64,000 bases of DNA from Dromiciops gliroides (Eukaryota > Chordata > Mammalia > Microbiotheria > Microbiotheriidae). Below the pieces are notes generated by a model that was given only the letters and a program-made list of their open reading frames with translations, was not told the origin of the DNA and made no database searches. Numbering within the stretch: the first letter of the stretch is position 1; each line of letters opens with the position of its first letter. The stretch lies in assembly GCF_019393635.1 (NCBI RefSeq), contig NC_057863.1, forward strand, positions 626,327,791 through 626,391,790, given 5' to 3'. The position numbers and the translations under genes are program-made. Shown here in pieces: positions 20,683 to 32,177 of the stretch.

Positions 20683-21114
20683 CTATCTACCTCCAAAGAA
20701 AGAACTGATATTGATTGAACGCTATTTTTCACTTTCTTTCATTTAATTTTTTTCTTTTATTCAAGTTTGCTTGTACAAAATTACTAATATGGTCATGTTT
20801 TACATAATCGTACATGTATAACCCATATCTGACTGCTTACTGCCTCAAGTAGGGGAGAGGGGAGGTAGGAAAGGAGGGATAAAAATTGGAAATCAAAACT
20901 AGAAATAAAAATGTCTTTTTTTTTCCCCAAAAGTTTTCTACAGCATCACAATTCTAAAGCATTGATTCTGTAGCACTTAGCTTTCCTCAGTCCAACTCTC
21001 ACAGCCATACATTGCTACTGGAAAAAGCACAGCTTTGACTATATGGACCTTTGCAAGATGATGTCTCTGCTTTTTAGTCTGCTGTCCAGATTTGCCATAG
21101 TTTTGCTTCCAAGG

Positions 21115-21117
<3 letters not shown>

Positions 21118-21150
<33 letters not shown>
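21118..21150. repeat. (TG)n microsatellite
   Basis: About 15 TG units inside the RTE reverse-transcriptase remnant. Confidence 0.95.
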
Positions 21151-21151
<1 letters not shown>

Positions 21152-21421
21152 AATTTCATGGCTTTAATTGCCATCTGCAATGATCTGAGCTCAAGAATAC
21201 AAAATCTGACACTGCTTCCATTTCCTCTCCCTCTATTCGCCAGGAAGTGATGGGAACAGTTGCCAAGCTTTTACAAGCTCTTTCACCCTCTTCACTTTCT
21301 ACTGCATATGAGAGATTGTTGATATTTCTCTCGGCAACCTTAATTCTGGCTTTGGATTCATCCAGCCAGGCGTTTCCCCAAGATGTACTCTGCATATAGG
21401 TTAGATAAATCAGATGACAAT

Positions 21422-21924
21422 TGAGAATTGCAAAATTTACTGAGAACTGATTCCCGCCCCCACCCCACCCCAGTCCCTTCTTTCCCAGGCAAATGAATTG
21501 CCTGGGGCTGACTGTCTTTGTCATTTCCAGACTCTCGATGGACATAAGGACCTTCCCCCAAGTAATTTATCCCCTCCCAATGTTCCCTACTTTACTCCCT
21601 GGACTTTCTGTTATTATGTAAAAAGGGTCCACCTACATTAAGTGGTTTCTATTCAGAGTTAGTAACGCCTATACTTAATTTAGGAGCAGTTCTATTATTT
21701 CTTTCGTCAAAGGTTCATTTACATTAATTAGCTATATGTCACTCTGGAGCAATCTTTTGGTTCCCTTTTTGTTCTGTTACCCCATTAAAAACCCTGTCCT
21801 CTGTTCCCATCTTTGGGTATTCCTAGCTTCCGAGCTTTGTGATACCACGAGCTATAGTTCCTCTGCCCCGATTAAAGACCTTATTTCTCCTATATTGATT
21901 GTTTCCTTAATTTCCAGGTTAACA
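21422..21924 (+). repeat. solo LTR (family C)
   Basis: 503 bp, TGAGAATTGC to AGGTTAACA, with the 4-bp duplication CAAT at 21418-21421 and 21925-21928. Removing it restores the RTE text (gatgaCAATatacagcc, compare gtgacaatatacag at 10962). Contains two ATTAAA-type signals (about 21784 and 21871) consistent with R near the 3' end. Unrelated in sequence to families A and B. Confidence 0.85.
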
Positions 21925-21984
21925 CAATATACAGCCTTGTTGTGCTTCTTTTGGATCTTAAACCAATCAGTGTATACCAATTGT

Positions 21985-22975
21985 GTTCCCCAATTTCGAG
22001 CAGGGACCGGTTTTCCCTTTTCTCCCTGGGTACCTAGCACTTACTAAGTACCTATTAAATGTTTGTTAACTCTCCTAGGGCTAATGGAGAGTCTCTTCAT
22101 TGAAGACACATCTCATTTCCATAATGAGAACGTGAGAATACCCAGCATCCCTCCCAAGAATCCAGCCACAACTGGGCCAGGACCACCCCCCTCAATTTTA
22201 GGTTGTCCCTCCTCCCAGTTCCCTACCTCACAGTCAAAAGGCTGCTCTTAAGCCAGATGTGTGCTGAGTCACAGACTTGCTGAGGCTCAGCCCACCAGGA
22301 AGAGCAGCTCTGAAAGCTAGAGACCTAAACACTACAAAAAGAAGGGCTTGGGAAGTCAAGGTTTTGCCTCTGCCCAGAGGGAAGGGAACATTTCCTTCCC
22401 TCTCCCTCTTCCCTCTAAAGATCCCAGGAAGATAAAGGAAGTGCAACCAAGAGTTGGATCGCTCCTAACTGCTCCCTCCGGAGCCTCGACCCCCAGCGCT
22501 GAGAATTTCTGAGCCATCCCTCCTGGTCCCAGGCCTTTCTCCCAGCTCTGCTTGGAACTCCAGCCAGACCCAGGATGTGTAACAGCAAAGTTTCCAGCCA
22601 TGCTGTGGCCCCAGGGGTGAGTATGGAGCCTGGCAACCTATTCTGTTTGGAGTCAGGGAGGGAGCCAAGGACTCAGCCTCAGCCTTATGCTTCTCTGTCT
22701 TCACTTGTACTTTTGGCTTCCAAAAGGTGAGAGGAATGCATTTGCAGTGGAAAGGAGGCTGAATTTGGACCTGGGTTTGAATTCTGCCCCTTAGCTAAAC
22801 TTTAGACAAGACATAACTTTTCCTTGCCTCGGTATCCACACGTATAAAACGTTTGGATTAGAGGGACTCTGAGGTCCTTTCTTGCTATAGATACATGATT
22901 GTAAGCCCTTCTTTACTCCTTGGCAATATGACTTCCTATCCCCACCTCACTTAAAGCTTATCAGCCAGCTTGAAA
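21985..22975. other. gene-free, partly unique stretch
   Basis: A short L2/MIR-type tail (cacttactaagtacctattaaatg) near 22040. After that, 22100-22720 is unrepeated and fairly GC-rich, with tgtgctgagtcacag (AP-1/MARE-like) at 22260-22274. 22725-22920 is a CORE-SINE remnant (ctgggtttgaattctgcccc, cataacttttccttgcctcg, ataaaacgtttggattagag). No exon is supported. Confidence 0.4.
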
Positions 22976-23199
22976 CTGTTACTCAACTGTCTTTTTTTTT
23001 TTTTTTTTTTTTGCTGTTCACTGTATGGGACATACCATATCTCCTGTCTCCATGCCAGCTAATGTCTACGTGTATAGAATGCATTCTTTCCTTATCTGTT
23101 TCCTCTGACAATATCATCATGTTAATTTTGAAATGGATTTTGCTGTTTGATGTACTGGAGAAACTGAAAATTTAAAAAAATTATTTTGAACCTTCTGCC

Positions 23200-24180
23200 A
23201 TGTTTAATTCAAATGAAGTCTTCCTTTGTGCCCTCATTTGCTAGTCCCCTTTGTTCTCTGTCCTGGAAACAGCTTTGAATCTATTTGGTATATGTTTTGT
23301 AAATTATTTTTCTGGTGTTTAGTTAAAATGTGAACCCCTTGAGAGTAGGGATCTGTGTATCTCCAACCCTACCTAGCACAGAGCCTGGTATAGGAGGTAT
23401 TGGTGTGACAAGTACCTGGATGTCACAAGTCTGGGGATGCTTGTCGTTTTATGCTTTGTTCATTATTGATGATATTTCCTAGCAATAGTCAACATTTATT
23501 AAACACCCATTTAAGCCAGGCCCAATGCCTTACTTCTGGAGATCCACAACTCTGAAAAGAAAGTCAGCCCCAGCCCTCAAGGAGTTTACAATCGAATGAA
23601 GAAAAAACAAAAAGGAGAGGTGTGGAGAAGTAAGTCAGTGGGGGGGTTCCATCATAGTCATAGGGTTTTTGTTTTGTTTGCTTTTTAGTCATGTCTGACT
23701 CTGTGACCCTATTTTGGGGCAAAGAGTGGTTTGCAATTTCCTTTTCCAGCTCATTCTACAGATGAGGAACTGAGGCAAACAGGATGTTGCCCAGGGGTCA
23801 TACAGCTAGTAAGTGTCTGAGGCAGGATTTGAGCTTATGAAGATGAGTCTTCCTGAGTCACCTACCAGCCAGGAGAAGTCTCTAAACTAGGTGTGATAAG
23901 AGGTTTGGAGTTCATGGTCCCTTCCTCCAGTCAGAGAGCCAGAAGGGGGTGATGAGATGAAGTACCAAGCATGATGAGATCTTACAGGAAGATGAGATTA
24001 TTTTAGCGATGAGCTTCCTGAGGCATGGTGGAGAAATCAGAAATCCCCAAGTACCTTAGTCCGGTGAGAAATGAGACTAGAAGCTCCCTGAGGTCAATGA
24101 CTTCCTAGCTTGTCTCTGTACTACAGCTCTTGGCATAGTAACTGACACATAAGTAAGCATTTAATAAATGGAATTTATTC
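23200..24180. other. gene-free block of old SINE/L2 fragments
   Basis: 23310-23420 is an L2-type tail (gtgaaccccttgagagtagg, gcacagagcctggtatagg). 23480-23640 is a SINE piece (catttattaaacacccattt, cagccctcaaggagtttaca). 23655-23880 is an RTE-dependent SINE (ctattttggggcaaagagtg, ggaactgaggcaaacagg). 24050-24175 is another L2-like tail. Confidence 0.6.
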
Positions 24181-24379
24181 AAATAGGATAACGTTTATAA
24201 AAGCACTTAGTACACTGCCTGATAGATAATAGGTACTATGTAAATGCTTATTTATTTTATTTACTTATTCAATGAATGAATACACTTTAAGTGATACCTC
24301 CTCAAAATTTTCAAAGACTTAGAACTGGGAACAACTTTACAGATTGCATAATCCAGGGGTGCTAGGTGGTGCTTGTTTG

Positions 24380-24545
24380 TATATTTGTGTTTGCTTGTCT
24401 CCCTCATTGGATTATGAGCTCCTTGAGGGCAAGGTCTGTCTGCTTCTCTTTGTATCCCTGGGGCTAAGCACAGTGCCCAGTATGCAGGAGGTGCTTACTA
24501 AATGTTTACTGAGTGACTGACAGTGCACTTAATAAATGCTTGTTA
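24380..24545 (+). mobile_element. L2 LINE 3' tail
   Basis: tgagctccttgagggcaagg, tctttgtatccctggggcta, cacagtgcccagtatgcagg and tgactgac end, the conserved L2 terminus. Confidence 0.75.
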
Positions 24546-25724
24546 ACAAATTTCCACAACCTCCCATCACCTAAAACCAGCCCCTCCTCACAACTTCTCT
24601 ATTTCTTTTTTTCTTTTTGTTATATCTTGAGTCCTGAATTGTCTTTCTTCCTTCCTCCCTCCCTCTGCCCCAACCCCACATTAGAGAAGGCCAACATTTG
24701 TTACCTTAAATGTGGAGCTATGCAATACATACTTCCATATATCAGCTTTCTCTGGAGGTGGGTGGCATTTGCCTTCATAAGGCCTTTGTAGTTTTTAATA
24801 TTAGCCTAACTCAGAATAGCTTAGTCATTCACAGTTACTCTTCCAACAATATTGCTGTTACTATTTATGACATTCTCTTGCTTCTGCTCATTTCACTCTG
24901 CACTATTTTCACTCGTCTGTGTTTTTCTAAAACCAACCAGCTCATCACTTCTTACTGCATGGTAGTGTTCCACAGCAATCATGTATCGCAACTCGTTCAG
25001 CTGTTCCTCAATTGACCCCCTCACTTTTCAGTTCTTTGCTACCACAGAGAGGGCTGCTCTCAATATTTTAGAACATGTAAGTTCTTTTCCTTTTTTCATG
25101 ATGACCTTGGGAAATAGACCTAATGGTGGTATTGCAGGGCCAAAGAGTAGACAGTTTTGTAACTCTCTGGGCATCATTCCAGATTGCTCTCTGAAATGGT
25201 TGGATCAGTTAGTTCACAGTTCCACCGATAGCGCATTAGTATCCCAATTTTTCCACATCCCCTCCAACATTTGTCATTTTTCTTTTCTGTCATATTAGCC
25301 AATATGATAGGTATAAGAGGGTATCTGAGTTGTTTTAACTTGCATTTCTCACCAATAATGATTTAGAACATTTTTAGAGAACTATAAATAGCTTTTATTT
25401 CTTCTTCCAAAAACTGCCTGTTCAGAATGCAGGGCTGGTTCGACATTAGGAAAACTATTAACATAATCAACCACATCAATAAGAAAACTAACCAAAATCA
25501 TATGATTATCTCAATAGATGCAGAGAAAGCTTTGGACAATATAGCATCTATTCCTAATAAAAACACTAGAGAGCTTAGGAATAGGTGGAGCTTTCCTTAA
25601 AATAATAAGCAGTATCTACTTAAAACCATCAGCAAGCATTATATGTAATGGAGATAAGTTAGAGACCTTCCCAATAAGATCAGGGGTGAAACAGGGATGT
25701 CCATTATCACCTCTATTATTGTAC

Positions 25725-25888
25725 TAGAAATGTTAGCTTTAGCAATCAGAGAAGAAAAAGGAATTAAAGGAATTAGAATAGGCAAGGAGGAAACAAAACT
25801 ATCACTCTTTGCAGATGATATGATGGCATACTTAGAGAATCAACTCAAAAATTACTTGAAACAATTAACAACTTTAGCAAAGTAGCAG
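25725..25888 (+). pseudogene. L1 ORF2 reverse-transcriptase core fragment
   Basis: Encodes [20 protein letters not shown], then [20 protein letters not shown] is the catalytic motif of L1 RT. The frame is closed by TAG at 25883 and frameshifts surround it, so it is inactive. Confidence 0.88.
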
Positions 25889-26381
25889 GATATAAAATAA
25901 ATCCACATAAATCATCAGCATTTCTATACATGACCAACAAAGTCCAGTAGCAAGAGATAGAAAGAGAAATTCCATTTAAAGTAATGGTAGATAATATAAA
26001 ATCCTTGGGAGTCTACTTGCCAAGACAAACCCAGGGACTCTATGAACACAATTACCAAACACTTTTCACACAAATCAAATCAGATCTAAATAATTGGAAA
26101 GATATCAATTGCTCATGGATAGGCAGAGCTAATATAGTAAAAATGACAATTCTACCTAAATTACTTTACTTATTCAGTGCCATACTAATCAGACTACCTA
26201 AAAATTATTTTATAGAGCTAGAAAAAATAATAACAAAATTCATCTGGAAAAACAAAAAGTCAACAATATCAAGGGAAATAATGAAAAAAATGGACAGGAA
26301 AGTGGGTTAGCTGTACCAAATCTGGAGCTTTATTATAAAGCGGCAGTCATCAAAACTATCTGATACTGGCTAAGAAATAGA

Positions 26382-27380
26382 GTGGAGGATCAATGGAATA
26401 GGCTAGGCACAGGAAACACAGTAGCAAATGACATTAGTAATGTATTGTTTGATAAACCCAAAGACTCCAGCTTCTGGGATAAGAACTCAGTATTTGACAA
26501 AAACTGCTGGGAAAACTGGAACATAGTATGGCAGAAATTAGGCATAGACCAACATCTTACACCTTATGCTAAAATAAGGTCAAAATGGGTACATAATTTA
26601 GATATAAAGGGTGATACCATAGGTAAATTAGGAGAGGTAGGAATAGTCTACCTTTCAGATCTTTGGAAAGGAGAACAGTTTATGACCAAACAAGAGATAG
26701 AGAATATTATGAAATGCAAAATGGATGATTTTGATTGCATTAAATTAAAAAGGTTTTGTGTAAACAGAAGCAAAGCATCCAAAATTAGAAGGGAGGCAGA
26801 AAGCTGGGAAACAATTTTTATGGCCAGTACTTCTGATAAAGGCCTCATTTCTAAAATATATAGGGAACTAAATCAAATTTATAAGAATCTAAGCCATTCC
26901 CCAATTGAGAAATGGTCAAAGGATATGAACAGGCAGTTTTCTGATGAAGAAATCAAAGCTATCTATTCCCATATGAAAAAATGCTCTAAATCACTATTGA
27001 TTAGAGAGATGCAAATTAAAACAACTCTGAGGTACCACCTGACACCTATCAGATTGGCTAAAATGACAAAAAAGGAAAATAATAAATGTTGGAGACGTTG
27101 TGGAAAAATTGGAACACTAATGCATTGTTGGTGGAGCTGTGAACTGATCCAAGCATTCTGGAGAGCAATTTGGAATTATGCCCAAAGGGCTATAAAGCTG
27201 TTCATACCCTTTGACCCAGCAATACCATTTTTGGGTCTTTTCCCCAAAGAGATCATGGAAAAGGGAAAAGGACCCACATGTACAAAAACATTTATAGCTG
27301 CTCTTTTTGTGGTGGCAAGGAATTGGAAGTTGAGGGGATGCCCATCAACTGGGGAAAGCTGGACAAGTTGTGGTATATGA
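26382..27380 (+). pseudogene. L1 ORF2 C-terminal fragment (332 codons open)
   Basis: Encodes the region after the RT, with WENWNIVWQKLGIDQHLTPY, then [20 protein letters not shown], which holds the C..C...H..W.C cluster of L1 ORF2p. It shifts frame near 27350; the rest (KLDKLWYMNVMEYYCAVRND) continues at 27362 in another frame to about 27535. Product is not expected to work without the catalytic part. Confidence 0.88.
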
Positions 27381-27995
27381 ATGTAATGGAATATTATTGT
27401 GCTGTAAGAAATGATGAGCAGGAGGAGTTCAGAGAAACCTGGAAGGTCTTGCATGGGCTGATGATGAGTGAGATGAGCAGAACCAGGAGAACATTGTGCA
27501 CAGTATCATCAACATTGTGTGTTGATCAACTGTGGTAGACTAGATTCTTCTCACCAATCTAGTGGTACAAGAAGGTTCCAAAGGACTCATGATGGAAAAG
27601 GCTCTCCAAATCCAGAAAAAAGAAAGAAAGAAAGAAAGAGAGAGAGAAAGAAAGAAGGAAAGAAAGAAACTGTGGAATTTGGATGCTGATTGGACCATAC
27701 TATCTCTTTTGGTTTTGGTGCTGTTGTTTTTTTGAGGTTTTTCCTTCTTGCTCTGATTCTTCTTGTATAACGTGACTAATGCAGAAATATGTTTAATGTT
27801 ATATATCAGATTACCTGCTGTCTAGGGAGTGGGGGAGGGAGGGGACGGAGGGGAGTGAGGGAGAAAAATTTGAAATTGGAAATCTTATCTAAACAAAGGT
27901 TGAAAACTTAAATAAATTAATTTTAATTTTAAAAAACTGCTATTCATATCCTTTGACCATGTTATTTGGGAAATGGTTCATATTCTTATAAATTT

Positions 27996-28153
27996 TTTTT
28001 TTTTTTTTTTTTTTTTTAGTGAGGCAGTTGGGGTTAAGTGACTTGCCCAGGGTCACACAGCTAGTAAGTGTTAAGTGTCTGAGGCCGGATTTGAACTCAG
28101 GTACTCCTGAATCCAGGGCCGGTGCTCTATCCACTGTGCCACCTAGCTGCCCC
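27996..28153 (-). mobile_element. tRNA-derived SINE (caattgcctcac subfamily)
   Basis: T-run, then the full SINE in reverse. Perfect 17-base duplication catattcttataaattt at 27979-27995 and 28154-28170. Confidence 0.97.
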
Positions 28154-28829
28154 CATATTCTTATAAATTTGATTCAGTTCTCTATATATTTGAGATGAGG
28201 CTTTTATCTGAGTCTAAATTTTTTCCCACAATGTTATGCTTTGCTTCTAATCTTGATTGCATTGGTTTTATTTGTACAAAAATCTTATCCAAATGATCTA
28301 TTTTTATATCCCACAATGTTCTCTCTCTTGTTTATCCATAAATTCTTCTATCTATAAATCTGGTGGATAACATGTTCCATGCTCTTCTAATTTACTTATT
28401 GCATGTCTCTGTCTAGGTCATGTATACATTTTGATCTTATTTTGGTAAGTGGTATAGGATATTAGTCTATACCTAGTTTTTGCCATATTGCTTTCCAGTT
28501 TTCCCAGCAATTTTTTTTTACCAACTAGTGAGTTCTTATCTCAAAATCTTAGATCTTTATCAGATGTGAGCTACTATAATCATTTACTACTGTGGATTGT
28601 ATACCTACTCTATCCTAATTCTCCTATTTCTTTTCAAGATAAGATCATCCTTCCATCCCTCCAGTTCTGAGTCATCTTTGACCCTAAACCAATCAGTTGC
28701 TAAATCTCTTAATCCTTCTTTCATAAGGATTGGTCCCTCTATCCATCCACACAGGCGCACCTTGGTTCAAGCCCTGACTACACGTTACCCTGTTATTGTA
28801 AAAATAGGGTTTTAGGGTGTGTTCAGGGA

Positions 28830-29930
28830 AGACTAGAACTTCTGGTGTGAGGGCTGCCAAGTCCTTTTCAGGGCTTCTTTCCACCTTTGGTGTCTTATTT
28901 GATCCACCTAATTTTCACCTATGGCTCCAAAAAGCCATAGCTCGTACAGCGGCCACACTCTGGTAAACCATTTTGGCAGACAGGCTAAACCGGGTTGAAG
29001 GTAAGCAAGGGGTGTCAAATCCATCAGTGAGTTGAGGGAGTGTCTACTACTTCAAGCATGTGAAGACTTCTCCCAGCAGAATGGGTCAATGAGAACCATT
29101 TATGTCAATGGTCATGAAAGCAGCTGAAGCATGTGCTGTGGAACACTTAGAGCTTGGTTAGACATCAAAGACGCTAAGGTCTTTGCATCCCGAGCCATGG
29201 CCAGTGGTCTTGACTCTGTCCTGCCACTGAACTTTGACTCTGGAAGAGAGAATGAGGCCAATGATTTGGTGCAGCTCTGTGCCACTTAAATTCAATTTAT
29301 GCATGAGTCAAAAGACATCACCCATACCATTTTACCACTTTTACCTATCTGAAAGTCCTGTTGGGGACAGGCAAGAGATGAAGCAGCAGTTACAGATACA
29401 CTGGGAGCTGTAGCCACAACCCTGCTCACAGGTGGTTCAGGCCATAGGGTCATCTCCTCACTGGAAGCAGCAGTGGGATTTGGCAGCCCCTGAGTCTCTG
29501 AGCAGCCTTTTCAAAGACCACACTGCTCACCTCCTGGTTTGAGGAAGGGGCTAGAAAAGGTGCTCTAAAAATTGTCTGCTTACCCAACCCCGGCCTGATT
29601 ACCTTGGCAGGCAGGAATCCCACCATGTGGTTGAAACACAGAGAAATGTGCAAAATCTGCTTCAGTTACAGCAAATGGAGAAGTTTTGAATACTGTGGTT
29701 AAGTTCACTTATCTTGGCAGTATATTCAGTGTTTGGGAGGCTCCGAAGGAAAGTTTGGGAGAAAAGAGGAATTAGCCTACCCACCAAGTGAAGGTCTACA
29801 GAGCTGTTGTGCTGACTTTGTTGACCTCATTAGACGCACTGGACCTTGACTCTAAGAGTGGTGTCATTTTCGTTCTCTTCGAGAACCACCACTATTTGCA
29901 TGATAATTGGTCTCTCTGCCTCCCTCCCCA
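28830..29930 (+). mobile_element. non-LTR retrotransposon remnant (RTE/CR1 type uncertain)
   Basis: Near 29695-29840 the plus strand gives VKFTYLGSIFS-like and KVYRAVVLTLLTSLDA codons, typical of the region after the RT of RTE/CR1-like LINEs, in shifted frames. A 3' end-like text ttctcttcgagaaccacca follows at 29874. The upstream 28830-29640 text looks like the same element but I cannot place it. Confidence 0.5.
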
Positions 29931-29939
29931 AGCCATCTT

Positions 29940-30430
29940 CCCCATAGCTGCCCCAAAAATCTCTTCATGATGCACAGGTCTGACCATGTTCTTCCCCTGC
30001 TCAGAAATCAATGACTGACTCATTGCCTATAGGATAAAATGTAAACTCTTACCTACCACCTTTTGGTAAACCTACCTCTTCAGACTTATTTCACACTAAT
30101 TTAATTTCTTTTTTTTTTTTTTGTGGGGCTATGAGGATTAAGTGACTTGTCCAGGTTCACACAGCTAGTAAGTGTCAAGTGTCTGAGGCTGGATTTGAAC
30201 TCAGGTCCTCCTGAATCCAGGGCCGGTGCTTTATCCACTGTGCCATCTAGCTACCCCCACTAATTTAATTTCTTGCCCTCTGTATTCCAGGGAAACTGAA
30301 TTACTGGGTGACCCTGAACTCTCCCCATCCTCCCCACCTCTTAGGCATTTAGAAAGGTTGTCTCCCAGGCCCATAATCCCATTGCTTCCTCATCTCAACC
30401 TTCTGAAATCCTTCTCTGCATTTTAAGGCA
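29940..30430 (+). mobile_element. L2 LINE 3' region, split by a SINE
   Basis: cacaggtctgaccatgttct, ggataaaatgtaaactctta and ttcagacttatttcacacta before the SINE; ctaatttaatttcttgccct after it. Same text type as 34.9 and 57.6 kb. Confidence 0.62.
30111..30257 (-). mobile_element. tRNA-derived SINE
   Basis: Minus-strand copy with the perfect 17-base duplication cactaatttaatttctt at 30094-30110 and 30258-30274. Confidence 0.97.
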
Positions 30431-30459
30431 CAGCTCAAAAACAACCATCTACTCTATGA

Positions 30460-31060
30460 GCCAATCAGTTGATCGGTCAAGTGGTATTTGAGTACCTATT
30501 AGACCTATTCTGAGCCAGGCTTTTCAGGGAGGAAAGACTAGATAGAGCAAGACAGTCCCAGCTCTCAAAGAATTGAGGTAGATGGGAAGGGAAGGGAATA
30601 AGTATTTTATTAAGTGCCTACTTGTGGAGTCCCTGTGCTAAGTGCTTTACAAGTATTGGAAAAGTCAAGACAAGAGGCATTTATTAAGCACCTTATAGAA
30701 CCTGATCCCTCTAAGATGAAAGATCTTCGTCCCTTGAGATTGATTTTTCCTAGAGCATGTTGTTTTGTATGGGAAACAAGACTTCTTTGTTTTTCTGCTT
30801 GATCTCTAGAGCCCAGCATAGTGTATTTGACCACAATAGGTTCTTGAATAAAAATGTCCCAGAGCTGTTAGCTAACACCATGGATAGAGATATGGACTTG
30901 AGTCAGGAAGACCTGAGCATAAACGGGACCTCTCAGACACAAACTGTGTGACCCTGGGTAAGTCACTTAACCTCAATTTCCTCATCTGTAAAATAGAGAT
31001 GATGGTAGCACCTACCTTCCAGGATTGTTGTGAGGATAAATAAGAACATATTTGTAATGT
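30460..31060. other. gene-free, fragments of CORE-SINEs
   Basis: 30480-30600 SINE fragment (gtacctattagacctattctgagccaggc). 30830-31050 CORE-SINE (gagtcaggaagacctgagca, ctgtgtgaccctgggtaag, ctcatctgtaaaatagagat, ttgttgtgaggataaataag). Confidence 0.6.
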
Positions 31061-31061
31061 T

Positions 31062-31440
31062 GTTCAGTTGTTTTCAGCTTTGTCCCCCTTTGGGGTTTTC
31101 TTGGCAAAGATACTGGAGTGGTTTGTCATTTCCTTCTCTAGCTAATTTTTTTTTTTAATTTAGTGAGGCAGTTGGGGTTAAGTGACTTGCCCAGGGTCAC
31201 ACAGCTAGCAAGTGTTAAGTGTCTGAGGCCGGATTTGAACTCAGGTACTCCTGACTCCAGGGCCGGTGCTCTATCCACTGTGCCACCTAGCTGCCCCTAG
31301 CTAATTTTACAGATGAGAAAACTGAAGCAAACAAGGTTAAGTGAATTGCTCAGGGTCACACAGCCAGTGTCTGAGGTCAAATTCGAACTCAGGTCTTCTT
31401 GACTCCAGGCCTGGCTTTCTTTATCCACTGCACCACATAT
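31062..31440 (-). mobile_element. RTE-dependent SINE (MAR4-like), split by a younger SINE
   Basis: Starts gttgttcagttgttttcagc, then tttggggttttcttggcaaa and gtttgtcatttccttctcta. After the insertion it continues gctaattttacagatgagaa, aagcaaacaaggttaagtga and cttctt gactccaggc. Confidence 0.85.
31150..31296 (-). mobile_element. tRNA-derived SINE inside the RTE-SINE
   Basis: Perfect duplication ctagctaatttt at 31138-31149 and 31297-31308. Confidence 0.97.
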
Positions 31441-31469
31441 TTGTGAAGTGCTTTTCAAACCTTACAATG

Positions 31470-31600
31470 CTATATAAATAATATAGAAATAGTGTATATA
31501 ACATAACATAGTTATATATTTTATATAATTAATATGTATATGTATTAATAAATATATACATGAAATTATATATAAATAAGTAAATATAAAATAGTGCTAC
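31470..31600. repeat. AT-rich low-complexity tract
   Basis: Irregular TATA/AATA repeats. Confidence 0.9.
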
Positions 31601-31907
31601 CTATTCAGTAATTCAAAAGCATGTTAAAGGAGCTAATTTAAGGGAAACTAAATGGCCTAGCCCAGGGCTTCTTAAACTTTTTCCACTCAGCGACCCCTTT
31701 TTGCCTGAGATTTTTTACATGACCCGGGTGTGTAGGTATGCAAAATGGGTCTACATAACCTTTTACTGTTACCAAATTTTTCAAGAGACCCACAGTTTAA
31801 GAAACTAGTTTAAGAGGATAGTCTGGCTTTGATGTCAGCATTTAATTCACAATAAACCTGGGGAAATGACTGATGGTTGTACTATTAACAGAACTTGAGA
31901 AGCTAGA

Positions 31908-31952
31908 TTGAATGAATGAATGAGTGAGTGAGTGAGTGAATGAATGAATGAG
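31908..31952. repeat. (GAAT/GAGT)n tetranucleotide tract
   Basis: gaatgaatgaatgagtgagtgagtgagtgaatgaatgaatg-type units; about 11 in a row. Confidence 0.95.
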
Positions 31953-32177
31953 AAAGCATTTATTAATAATTGACCACCAACCAGGCTGTGCTGATCACTA
32001 AAAATGCAAATACAGAAGCAAAAGCAGGTCCTGCCCAACCCTGGGCAAACCACTTAATTTCCCTGAGTCTCAGTTTTCACATCTGCAAAATGGATGTAAT
32101 ACAAGCAGCATCTGCCTCACAGGGTTACTGTGATGCTCAAGTAAATAACACAAGGAATCATTTTTTCCAAAATTCAA

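Larger units (their letters stand above)
19309..20939 (+). mobile_element. L1 3' end inserted into the RTE LINE, itself interrupted by an LTR
   Basis: Left part 19309-19387 (caatgatccgagacaatctc, gatgaagcatactatc); right part 20683-20930 (ctacctccaaagaaagaact, then ttgcttgtacaaaattact and the 3' UTR) ending in ctttttttttccccaaaag. The flanking caaaagtcttct / caaaagttttct is a plausible duplication of RTE sequence. Confidence 0.8.
18935..21972 (-). mobile_element. second RTE-clade (BovB-like) LINE, with nested insertions
   Basis: RTE pieces are 18935-19308, 20940-21421 and 21929-21972. They follow the same order as the RTE copy at 10.3-11.0 kb: tctcaaaagtcttctt, catacattgctactggaaaa, gctgtccagatttgccatag, ctttggattcatccagccag, then caatatacagccttgttgtg. 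The element is truncated at about 21972. A 23-base block (ttgatctctttaagtattga...) is duplicated in tandem near 19218-19265. Confidence 0.85.
25420..27935 (+). mobile_element. 5'-truncated L1 inserted into the older L1
   Basis: Begins in the reverse transcriptase (gggctggttcgacattagga) and runs through the ORF2 C-terminus, a GAAA-rich spot (27618-27668) and the 3' UTR to an A/T-rich end near 27935. The imperfect duplication aaaaactgcctgttc / aaaaactgctattc flanks it at about 25411 and 27935. Confidence 0.85.
24585..28640 (-). mobile_element. older L1, minus strand, split by a younger L1
   Basis: 3' UTR at 24585-24720, ORF2 C-terminal region in reverse (24720-25419), then a 2.5-kb insertion, and continuation at 27936-28640 with upstream ORF2 sequence (catatcctttgaccat, tagtctatacctagtttttg, gtgagttcttatctcaaaat). 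Many stops. It lost its 5' part. Confidence 0.82.
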
